Shown here: positions 6,720-13,750 of the stretch, in pieces
Numbering within the stretch: the first letter of the stretch is position 1
Layout: each line of letters starts with the position of its first letter
NCBI GenBank assembly: GCA_902797895.1
Contig: CADBUS010000037.1
Span: forward strand, 1-16,509
Source of the DNA: an uncultured Bacteroidia bacterium
GTDB taxonomy: Bacteria > Bacteroidota > Bacteroidia > Bacteroidales > UBA932
Reading direction: 5' to 3'
DNA: 16,509 bases
Translations under genes and position numbers: made by a program
The notes under the pieces: model-generated
What the model saw: the letters and a program-made list of their open reading frames with translations, nothing else
Database searches by the model: none
Told to the model about the DNA's origin: nothing

Positions 6720-7697
6720 CTATCGTTGTGGATGGTGCTCCAAAATATTTTTCATCCATTGTTGAGAGCTAACGTGGGTATAAATCTCTGTTGTGAGTAT
6801 GCTTTGGTGGCCGAGCATATCTTGCACAGCACGCAAATCTGCCCCATTCTCAACAAGGTGAGTAGCAAAGGAGTGGCGGAATGTGTGAGGATGAATCTCC
6901 TTTTTTATCTCCGCCCGCATAGCAGCCTCTCTTACTATGTGAAATATCATCTCTCTTGTGAGTTTTCCTCCGCGCCTATTAAGAAAGAGAATATCCTCTG
7001 CCTCGGCAATCTTTTCAAATCTTTTGCTCTTGCCGAGCTTGCCGCCTGAAACTCCCTTTGAACGAGCCTGTTGCAAAACCTCCCATCTTTGAGGAATATA
7101 GTTGTTTACTGCATTTATGGCATACTCCCCAACAGGTATAAGGCGTTGCTTGTTCCCCTTGCCTATCACCCTTATGAACTGCTCCTTAAAGAAAAGGTCC
7201 GATAGGCGCAACCCTATCAACTCGCTCACACGCAGCCCACAAGAGTAGAGCATCTCCAATATGGCACGGTTGCGCGCCCCCTCGCTCTTGCTCATATCCA
7301 CAGCTCCCAATATAGCCTCAACATCTTCAACAGAAAGCACTTGTGGCAAGCTGCGGGAGAGTTTTGGGGGTTCTATCTTATCCATAGGGCCTACGCTATC
7401 GCTATCGCCACCGGAGAGTTTTGGAAATTCAAGTTTCAGGAATTTGTAAAAAGTTTTCAGCGAGCTTATTATTCTGCTTTGGCTGCGTTTGGAGAGCTTA
7501 TTGTTATATCTCTCTGTGAGATATTCCTCTACATCATCTGCTCCCACATCTGCAAAAGAGTTCTTTCCGTGTTGGAGCAAATAGGAGGCAAAGAGCTTCA
7601 AGTCTGAACTGTAAGAAGATATAGTATTCCTGGAGAGCGAGCGCTCCAAACGCAAATAGTTTGCAAAATACCTTATCTGCTGCTCAAAACCATTCAT
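6720..7697 (-). CDS. xerD: Site-specific tyrosine recombinase XerD
   Basis: XerD acts with XerC at the dif site to resolve chromosome dimers at division. The 325-residue protein has the N-terminal SAM-like core-binding domain (about 1-90) and a C-terminal catalytic domain. The catalytic set is complete: Arg156 (G-L-R-V-S-E-L), Lys180 (G-K-G-N-K-Q-R), His271-x-x-Arg274 (H-T-F-R-H-S-F-A-T-H), His297 (L-G-H-Q-S) and nucleophile Tyr306 (I-Y-T-H-V). The end E-H-H-P-Q-R is closer to XerD than to XerC. It is about 27 residues longer than E. coli XerD (298). The extra length is in a Gly/Ser/Asp linker near 95-107 and a basic stretch near 210-230. The ATG at 7695-7697 lies 9 bases after nth and is the first gene-specific start. 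Because it sits in a core operon rather than beside mobile genes, a housekeeping role is likely. Confidence 0.9.
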   Translation of the reverse strand: MNGFEQQIRYFANYLRLERSLSRNTISSYSSDLKLFASYLLQHGKNSFADVGADDVEEYLTERYNNKLSKRSQSRIISSLKTFYKFLKLEFPKLSGGDSDSVGPMDKIEPPKLSRSLPQVLSVEDVEAILGAVDMSKSEGARNRAILEMLYSCGLRVSELIGLRLSDLFFKEQFIRVIGKGNKQRLIPVGEYAINAVNNYIPQRWEVLQQARSKGVSGGKLGKSKRFEKIAEAEDILFLNRRGGKLTREMIFHIVREAAMRAEIKKEIHPHTFRHSFATHLVENGADLRAVQDMLGHQSILTTEIYTHVSSQQWMKNILEHHPQR

Positions 7698-7706
7698 TGC
7701 TAAAAT

Positions 7707-8372
7707 CTATCTACCACGCTCGGATAATTTACTACCCTCCAATAGTTTAGGACAAAACTCCTCTACCACGCACCCATTGCATAGCGGCTTTTGAGCTTTG
7801 CAGACATATCTGCCGTGCAGTATTAGCCAATGGTGGGCATCCGCCCTCTTTGAAAGCGGCACCAACTTCTCCAAATCCTGCTCCACATTGTATGGAGTAT
7901 TCCCTTGCGAAAGCCCCATTCTATGCGCCACCCTATAAACATGGGTATCTACAGCTATAACAGGCTTGGCAAAACAGATTGAGGCCACCACGTTGGCACT
8001 CTTGCGCCCTATCCCTGGCAATCTCATAAGCTGCTCTACATCAACAGGTATCTGTGAGCCGAAATCGGCCACCACCATCTTTGCCATACCCACCAAATGC
8101 TCCGCCTTGCTGTTGGGATATGAAACGCTTTTTATAAGCTCCTTAACCATCTCAACATCAGCCTTTGCCAGCTTTTCTACGGTAGGATATTTCTTAAAGA
8201 GGGCAGGAGTTACCATATTCACCCTCTTGTCTGTGCATTGGGCGGAGAGCATCACCGCCACAATCAGTTCGTATGGAGAGTTATAGTTTAATTCACTTAC
8301 AGGATTTGGAGTACTCTCTTCCAGAATCTTTAGAATCTTTCTCTTGCGTGCAAGCGTAATCTTCTCTGCCAT
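7707..8372 (-). CDS. nth: Endonuclease III (DNA glycosylase/AP lyase)
   Basis: Nth removes oxidised pyrimidines from DNA and cuts the abasic site by beta-elimination. In the 221 residues counted from the ATG at 8370-8372, the helix-hairpin-helix motif L-P-G-I-G-R-K-S-A-N-V carries catalytic Lys124. V-D-T-H-V-Y-R-V carries catalytic Asp142. The C-terminal cysteines 191, 198, 201 and 207 have the C-x6-C-x2-C-x5-C spacing of the [4Fe-4S] cluster. The length is typical. The reading frame extends two codons upstream to a TTG, but the ATG is preferred. It starts 14 bases after the ftsE stop and ends 9 before xerD, so it is a middle gene of the operon. Confidence 0.96.
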   Translation of the reverse strand: MAEKITLARKRKILKILEESTPNPVSELNYNSPYELIVAVMLSAQCTDKRVNMVTPALFKKYPTVEKLAKADVEMVKELIKSVSYPNSKAEHLVGMAKMVVADFGSQIPVDVEQLMRLPGIGRKSANVVASICFAKPVIAVDTHVYRVAHRMGLSQGNTPYNVEQDLEKLVPLSKRADAHHWLILHGRYVCKAQKPLCNGCVVEEFCPKLLEGSKLSERGR

Positions 8373-8386
8373 AGCCAAAACAAGAT

Positions 8387-9124
8387 TTATAAAGGTTGCT
8401 GCACAACGGCCTGCTCCGTAATCTCCTTAACCTCTCCGCCACCACACAAAAGCACCCTCCCAGGATAGTTCTCAATCAAAGCTCTGTTATGGGTTATGAT
8501 TATAATTGCCGGCCTGTATTGGTTATGAATTTTCATTAACAGATTCATAATGGAGCGAGTGGTTTCACCATCGAGATTACCAGTAGGCTCATCTGCGAGG
8601 ATAATTGAGGGCGAGTTCAGGATAGCCCTGGCTATTGCAACCCTCTGCTGCTCACCACCACTAAGCTGATGAGGTCTTTTGTTCGCTTTGCTTGCAAGAG
8701 CTACCATCTCCAAAACCTCCTCGCATCTCTGCCTCCTTTTGCGCTCCCCCTCCCAATCGGTAGCCTTTAGTACAAACTCCAGATTCTCCATAACCGTTCT
8801 ATCTGCAAGCAGTTGAAAATCTTGAAATACCACCCCTATATTCCGCCTCAGATAAGGAATACGACTACGGCGAATTTTGGTTAAATCGTAATCCCCTACC
8901 CTTATAGAGCCTTTAGTTACAGGGAGTTGAGCTATTATAGATTTGAGCAGAGAAGTTTTTCCGCTCCCTACCTTACCCACAAGATAAATCAACTCGCCCC
9001 CCCTTACGGAAAATGTAACATTATCCAAAATAAGATTGCCCTCATTACAGATTTGTACCCCTTTAAGCTCTATCAGCGGCAGGGTTGAGGTTGTGGCAAA
9101 ACCGCTCTCTTTGGTGCGTGGCAT
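8387..9124 (-). CDS. ftsE: Cell division ABC transporter ATPase FtsE
   Basis: FtsE is the ATPase partner of the membrane protein FtsX; together they regulate septal peptidoglycan hydrolases and division. The 245 residues have a full ABC set: Walker A G-K-V-G-S-G-K-T-S at 50-58, Q-loop Gln101 (V-F-Q-D-F), signature L-S-G-G-E-Q-Q at 154-160, Walker B I-I-L-A-D-E at 174-179 and His212 in I-T-H-N. FtsE and LolD are close relatives. FtsE is preferred because of the F-Q-D-F-Q-L-L region, the single-domain size and a Bacteroidetes habit of encoding ftsE away from ftsX, but LolD-like export cannot be excluded. The frame is open upstream to a TTG at 9161-9163; the ATG at 9122-9124 is chosen because a -7 promoter match lies just before it. 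It heads the operon with nth, xerD and the phzF-like gene, divergent from gyrB. Confidence 0.82.
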   Translation of the reverse strand: MPRTKESGFATTSTLPLIELKGVQICNEGNLILDNVTFSVRGGELIYLVGKVGSGKTSLLKSIIAQLPVTKGSIRVGDYDLTKIRRSRIPYLRRNIGVVFQDFQLLADRTVMENLEFVLKATDWEGERKRRQRCEEVLEMVALASKANKRPHQLSGGEQQRVAIARAILNSPSIILADEPTGNLDGETTRSIMNLLMKIHNQYRPAIIIITHNRALIENYPGRVLLCGGGEVKEITEQAVVQQPL

Positions 9125-9135
9125 AATTTTTTCAG

Positions 9136-9164
9136 CAAATGTATTGTTTGCAAAAATAGTCAAA
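9136..9164 (-). promoter_or_regulatory. Candidate promoter of the ftsE operon
   Basis: TACATTTG (9136-9143, minus strand) matches the -7 consensus. A TTTG lies 17 bases further upstream (9161-9164), two short of the usual 19-21. Start would be near 9130, leaving a leader of only about 5 bases before the ATG at 9124. A second -7 match, TATTTTTG (9151-9158), has no -33 partner at the right distance. Confidence 0.45.
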
Positions 9165-9184
9165 ATTGAGCTATTTCTATTTCC

Positions 9185-9216
9185 GTTGAAAAAGTTCTAT
9201 TTTTTTCATATCTTTG
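9185..9216 (+). promoter_or_regulatory. Promoter of gyrB
   Basis: GTTG (9185-9188), 20 bases, then TATCTTTG (9209-9216) fits the Bacteroidetes consensus with one mismatch in the -33 part. Start near 9222 gives a leader of about 17 A/T-rich bases before the gyrB ATG at 9240, without a Shine-Dalgarno sequence. Confidence 0.65.
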
Positions 9217-9239
9217 CTTGATTTTAATTTTTCAAAAAG

Positions 9240-11231
9240 ATGAGCGATACAGAGATGAAAGCAAATGCCTCAAACGGAGGCTACACAGCAGAGAGTATTC
9301 AAGTATTGGAGGGTTTGGAGGCCGTTCGCAAGCGCCCCTCAATGTACATTGGAGATATTGGAGAAAGGGGGTTACACCACTTGGTTTATGAGGTTGTAGA
9401 TAACTCTATAGATGAAGCACTTGCAGGCTATTGTAACGATATTTCCGTTACAATCAACAAGGATAACTCAATTACCGTAACAGATAACGGGCGCGGTATT
9501 CCAACCGGAATGCACGAGAAGGAGAAGAGAAGCGCTCTTGAGGTGGTGCTCACAATACTCCACGCCGGTGGTAAATTCAATAAGGGAAGCTACAAGGTAT
9601 CCGGCGGTTTGCACGGAGTTGGTGTCTCTTGCGTAAATGCCCTTTCAACCCATTTGAAAGCAGAAGTACATCGCGAGGGAAAAATATTTGTACAGGAGTA
9701 CTCCAAGGGCAAGCCGCTCTACGATGTTAAAGTTGTTGGCGAGGCATCAGATACCGGAACAATAATAACATTCAAGCCAGATCCGGAAATCTTCACACTT
9801 ACAACGGTTTATAACTACAACACGCTCTCTGCCAGATTGAGAGAGCTTGCATTTTTGAACAAAAAGGTAAAGCTCACGCTCACAGATGAGAGGGTACAAG
9901 AGACTAACGATGAGGGGGAGGTTACAGCCCAATACAAGAGAGAGGTATTCTACTCGGAGGAGGGGCTTAAAGAGTTTGTCAATTATCTCGATGGCAACAG
10001 AACTCACCTGACTGAAACCCCTATCTATCTTGAGACAGACAAAACCGGTATTCCTATTGAGATTGCTATGCAATACAATACCGAGTATAGCGAGAATGTT
10101 CACTCTTATGTAAACAATATCAACACAATAGAGGGAGGTACCCACCTTACAGGATTTAGAGGGGGACTTACCACCACTCTAAAAAATTATGCAGAAAAGC
10201 AGGGGCTCCTGAAGAATGTGAAGGTAGATATCTCTCCGGATGACTTTAGAGAGGGACTTACTGCGGTTATATCTGTTAAAGTGGCCGAGCCGCAGTTTGA
10301 GGGACAGACCAAGACCAAGCTCGGCAACGCAGAGGTACGTGCAGCGGTGAGCAGAGCCACAAGCGAGGCGTTGGAAAACTATCTGGAGGAGAATCCTAAA
10401 GAGGCCAAGAAGATTGTTGAAAAGGTGATACTTGCCGCACAGGCAAGGCAGGCTGCCCGCAAGGCAAGAGAGATGGTACAGCGCAAAAGCGGTATGAGCG
10501 GAGTTGGAATGCCGGACAAGCTGGCCGATTGCTCAGACAGAGATCCTGCCAAGTGCGAGCTCTTTATAGTTGAGGGAGATTCCGCAGGCGGTACAGCAAA
10601 AGAGGGAAGAAACAGGCAGTATCAGGCAATTCTGCCGCTCAGAGGTAAGATTCTGAATGTTGAGAAATCTATGGAGCACAAAGTGTTCGATAGCGAGACA
10701 ATCAGAAATATCTACACCGCCCTGGGAGTTACAATAGGTACTGAAGATGATAGCAAGGCTCTAAATCTGAGCAAGTTAAGGTATCATAAAATTATTATTA
10801 TGACAGATGCCGATGTGGATGGAGCCCATATCACAACCCTTATACTTACCTTCTTCTTCCGCTATATGCAAGATTTGATAAGGAACGGCCACGTATATTG
10901 CGCAACTCCACCGCTTTACAAGGTTGAGAAGAAGAGCGGTAAGGAGCCTAAACCACACTACTGCTGGAGCGATGAGGAGAGAGACAAGCTCGTGGAGGAG
11001 CTTGGTGGTATATCGAGCGTACGCATACAGAGGTACAAAGGTTTGGGAGAGATGAGCGAAGATCAGCTTGCAGAAACTACAATGGATCCGGAAAACAGAG
11101 TGCTCAGAAAGGTATATATAGAGAATGCCGCGGAGGCAGACAGAATCTTCTCTATGCTTATGGGAGATGATGTGCCGCCAAGAAGAGAGTTTATAGAAAA
11201 GCACGCAAAATATGCCAATATCGATGCATAG
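9240..11231 (+). CDS. gyrB: DNA gyrase subunit B
   Basis: GyrB is the ATPase subunit of gyrase (GyrA2GyrB2), which introduces negative supercoils. The 663 residues show the GHKL ATPase with Y-E-V-V-D-N-S-I-D-E-A around 50-60 (catalytic Glu51, Mg-binding Asn55), D-N-G-R-G-I-P at 82-88 and G-G-L-H-G-V-G at 122-128. The TOPRIM domain has E-G-D-S-A-G-G at 445-451 and D-A-D-V-D-G-A-H at 523-530. The C-terminal hallmark Q-R-Y-K-G-L-G-E-M is at 597-605. The length and the end M-D-P-E-N-R…R-R-E-F-I-E are those of GyrB rather than ParE/TopoIV. The large insert of E. coli GyrB is absent, as in most bacteria. The position matching E. coli quinolone-related Lys447 is Arg468, a conservative change that alone says nothing about resistance. 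Its last bases overlap the start of the next gene. Confidence 0.98.
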   Translation: MSDTEMKANASNGGYTAESIQVLEGLEAVRKRPSMYIGDIGERGLHHLVYEVVDNSIDEALAGYCNDISVTINKDNSITVTDNGRGIPTGMHEKEKRSALEVVLTILHAGGKFNKGSYKVSGGLHGVGVSCVNALSTHLKAEVHREGKIFVQEYSKGKPLYDVKVVGEASDTGTIITFKPDPEIFTLTTVYNYNTLSARLRELAFLNKKVKLTLTDERVQETNDEGEVTAQYKREVFYSEEGLKEFVNYLDGNRTHLTETPIYLETDKTGIPIEIAMQYNTEYSENVHSYVNNINTIEGGTHLTGFRGGLTTTLKNYAEKQGLLKNVKVDISPDDFREGLTAVISVKVAEPQFEGQTKTKLGNAEVRAAVSRATSEALENYLEENPKEAKKIVEKVILAAQARQAARKAREMVQRKSGMSGVGMPDKLADCSDRDPAKCELFIVEGDSAGGTAKEGRNRQYQAILPLRGKILNVEKSMEHKVFDSETIRNIYTALGVTIGTEDDSKALNLSKLRYHKIIIMTDADVDGAHITTLILTFFFRYMQDLIRNGHVYCATPPLYKVEKKSGKEPKPHYCWSDEERDKLVEELGGISSVRIQRYKGLGEMSEDQLAETTMDPENRVLRKVYIENAAEADRIFSMLMGDDVPPRREFIEKHAKYANIDA

Positions 11232-12435
11232 AGAGAGTTCACACCGCATATTGAAAGTAGCACTGCCTTTGCTTTGTGCTATACTGCTCTTTTCAAACGG
11301 AGCCGGCGCACAGAGTTTTTGGGATAAGATAAACATATTCAAATCCTCAAAAAAGGCTGAAGCACAGAATATAGCAACCACATACATTCCACCTAAAACA
11401 TTCATACAAAACGCTACGTATGTAAATGCCACGGGTATGACCTTAGACAATATCTGGAATGATATATGGTGGGGCAGTAATTTTATACCGCCTCTGCCGG
11501 AGCTTCCGGATAATTTCAACTCTAAAGAGAGTGAGGGGTGCTTCAATCTTGCTGAATATACAAGACAGCTGCTGAGAGAAAGGCTTAGGGCCGGAGAGTT
11601 CGTATATGGTTTAAGCGGCGCAGATTCAGAAGAATATGATGATGAGGAGGAAGAGGATGATGATTTCTATACAGAAACACCTGAGGAGTACAGTATATGG
11701 TCTAACCACACAATAAATCCTTACAATGTAAAACTTTCAGATATGAAAGATACCGTTAGGATTGATGTGAGTTCCTATGTTACACCTGGTTATAAATATG
11801 TAACCTCAGAATTTGGCTCCCGATGGGGCAGGCTTCACGCCGGAATAGACCTCAAACTCTATACAGGAGATACAATCTACTGCGCCTTTGACAAGGGGGT
11901 TGTGCGCATACGCAGATACGAGGCACGTGGCTATGGCCACTTTTTGGTAATTCGCCACGCAAACGGCCTTGAGACGCTCTATGGTCATATGAGCAAACCG
12001 CTTGTGGATGTGGGAGATACGCTAAGAGCCGGAGAGCCTATCGGGCTTGGAGGAAATACCGGACGCTCCTTTGGCTCGCATCTCCACTTTGAACTCAGAT
12101 ATTTGGGTAATCCTATAAATCCGCGTGATGCGATAGATTTCAATACCCATAAGATTCACGACAAAACCCTTACGCTAACAAAGGCCAATTTCAGATACCA
12201 GAATATAGATCACTCCAAGAGCAGAAAGAGAAGCCGCAGTGCCGCAAGATATGGTAAAAGCGCAAAAAGCACAACCACCAAAAAAAACACAAAAGGGAGT
12301 GCCATTATTGTGAGAAAGGGAGATAATCTTGGAGCGATAGCAAGAAGAAACGGCACCACAGTAGCCAAACTGAAAAAGCTCAACGGCCTTAAAAACAACA
12401 ATATAAGAGCAGGGCAGAAACTACGGGTAAGATAA
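11224..12435 (+). CDS. Secreted M23 metalloendopeptidase with C-terminal LysM domain
   Basis: M23 (lysostaphin/LytM-type) zinc peptidases cut peptide cross-links in peptidoglycan. From the ATG at 11224 the protein has 403 residues; an in-frame ATG at 11212 adds four. An N-terminal signal peptide (basic start, hydrophobic core, A-G-A|Q) sends it to the periplasm. Next come a Trp-rich region, an extreme acidic run of Glu/Asp (about residues 134-148), the M23 domain with H-A-G-I-D (zinc His205, Asp209), Y-G-H-M and S-H-L-H-F-E (His286/His288), a basic Ser/Lys/Arg/Thr linker (about 330-357) and a LysM module (I-V-R-K-G-D-N-L…I-R-A-G-Q-K-L). All zinc and catalytic residues are present, so it should be active, unlike degenerate regulators such as E. 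coli EnvC or NlpD. The start overlaps the gyrB stop by 8 bases, suggesting translational coupling. Confidence 0.92.
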   Translation: MHRESSHRILKVALPLLCAILLFSNGAGAQSFWDKINIFKSSKKAEAQNIATTYIPPKTFIQNATYVNATGMTLDNIWNDIWWGSNFIPPLPELPDNFNSKESEGCFNLAEYTRQLLRERLRAGEFVYGLSGADSEEYDDEEEEDDDFYTETPEEYSIWSNHTINPYNVKLSDMKDTVRIDVSSYVTPGYKYVTSEFGSRWGRLHAGIDLKLYTGDTIYCAFDKGVVRIRRYEARGYGHFLVIRHANGLETLYGHMSKPLVDVGDTLRAGEPIGLGGNTGRSFGSHLHFELRYLGNPINPRDAIDFNTHKIHDKTLTLTKANFRYQNIDHSKSRKRSRSAARYGKSAKSTTTKKNTKGSAIIVRKGDNLGAIARRNGTTVAKLKKLNGLKNNNIRAGQKLRVR

Positions 12436-12460
12436 TTTAAGAAAACTAAAAACCATACAG

Positions 12461-13717
12461 ATGGATATTTTTGAGAGAATACAACAGAATGAGGGCGGCC
12501 CTCTTGGCCAGTACCGCAAAAAGGCAAAAGGCTACTTTATGTTCCCTAAATTGGAGGGAGAGATTGAGCCATATATGACATTCCAAGGCAAAAAAGTACT
12601 TGCCTGGACCTTCAACAACTATCTTGGCCTTGCCAACGACCCGCAGGTTAGAAAGGCAGATGCCGAGGCAGCTGCAAAATGGGGGCTCGGCTACCCTATG
12701 GGAGCAAGAATGATGAGTGGCCATACCTCTCTGCACGAGCAACTTGAGAGAGAGCTTGCCGATTTTGAATGCAAGGAGGATGCCTATCTCTTTAACTTTG
12801 GCTATCAAGGTATGATTTCTACTTTGGATGCCCTGCTTACCAGAAGAGATGTTGTTGTTTATGATGAGGAGTGCCACGCCTGCATTATGGATGGTTTGCG
12901 CCTCCACATAGGCTACAGAATGAAATATGCCCATAACGATATTGCAGACTGCGAGAAGGTTTTAGCCAGAGCTACCAAGAGAGCCCAAGAGCAAGGCGGT
13001 GGAATACTGCTTGTTACAGAGGGTGTTTATGGTATGACCGGTGCTATGGGTATATTGGATAAGATTGTGGAGCTTAAGAAAAAGTATAACTTCAGAATAC
13101 TTATAGACGATGCCCACGGCTTTGGTGTAATGGGAGCAAATGGCCGCGGAACATCTGAGGAGCTTGGCTGTATGGATGGCATAGACCTCTACTTTGGAGC
13201 CTTTGCCAAGGCTATGGCCTCTATAGGAGGCTTTATTGCCGGCCCTAAGGATATTATAAACTATCTGAGGTATAACCTTAGAAGCCAGATATATGCAAAG
13301 AGTCTTCCGATGCCGTTGGTAGAGGGCAACCTAAAGAGATTGGAGCTTATACGCAATGGAAACGAGAGGAGAAAGCACCTCTTTGACATAGCCCGCACAA
13401 TGCAGAAGGGACTCAGAGAGCTCGGCTTTGATATAGGTCCTGCAGAGGCTTGTATAACCCCTGTGTTTGTAAATGGCACAGTGCCTGAGGCTACAAATAT
13501 GCTTGTAGATTTAAGAGAGAACTACAACATATTCTGCTCTGTTGTAGTATATCCTGTTGTTCCGCAGGGAGTTATAATGTTCCGCCTGATATGTACCCAA
13601 ATGCACCAGATGGAGCACGTAGAATATACTCTAAAGGCATTTGCAGAGATTAAGAAAAAGCACGCAGCCGGAGCATATAGCGGAAGCAACGATATTCAAG
13701 ACAAGGCTATTGAATAG
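12461..13717 (+). CDS. PLP-dependent alpha-oxoamine synthase (long-chain base synthase-like)
   Basis: This family joins an amino acid and an acyl thioester with loss of CO2. Members are serine palmitoyltransferase, cysteate acyltransferase (capnine synthesis), 2-amino-3-ketobutyrate CoA ligase and BioF. The 418 residues show the PLP set: His139 stacking on the ring (E-C-H-A-C-I-M-D-G), Asp216-Asp217-Ala-His219 (pyridine nitrogen) and Schiff-base Lys250 in G-A-F-A-K-A-M-A-S-I-G-G-F-I-A-G. The F-x-K-x-x-A-S-I-G-G-F run is closer to serine palmitoyltransferase-type sequences than to the T-L-G-K-A of Kbl or BioF. The N-terminus (G-Q-Y…F-M-F-P-K-L-E-G-E-I) and the C-terminal Y-P-V-V-P-Q-G-V-I-M-F-R-L resemble a clade found across Bacteroidetes. 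It starts 25 bases after the M23 gene, and a ketoreductase-type SDR follows, which supports a long-chain base pathway. Substrate is unresolved between serine and cysteate. Confidence 0.8.
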   Translation: MDIFERIQQNEGGPLGQYRKKAKGYFMFPKLEGEIEPYMTFQGKKVLAWTFNNYLGLANDPQVRKADAEAAAKWGLGYPMGARMMSGHTSLHEQLERELADFECKEDAYLFNFGYQGMISTLDALLTRRDVVVYDEECHACIMDGLRLHIGYRMKYAHNDIADCEKVLARATKRAQEQGGGILLVTEGVYGMTGAMGILDKIVELKKKYNFRILIDDAHGFGVMGANGRGTSEELGCMDGIDLYFGAFAKAMASIGGFIAGPKDIINYLRYNLRSQIYAKSLPMPLVEGNLKRLELIRNGNERRKHLFDIARTMQKGLRELGFDIGPAEACITPVFVNGTVPEATNMLVDLRENYNIFCSVVVYPVVPQGVIMFRLICTQMHQMEHVEYTLKAFAEIKKKHAAGAYSGSNDIQDKAIE

Positions 13718-13750
13718 CAAGCTGTTCTTGAAGGCAATAGATATTCTACT

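Noticed and set aside
8373..8378. A start of nth two codons further upstream.
   Set aside because: The codon there is TTG; the ATG at 8370-8372 is adequate.
9125..9163. A 13-residue N-terminal extension of FtsE.
   Set aside because: Its first codon would be TTG and it would lie over the predicted promoter.
10776..11546. A 256-codon open frame on the minus strand.
   Set aside because: It lies antisense to the gyrB TOPRIM end and the M23 start, both well-supported genes, and its translation shows no family features.
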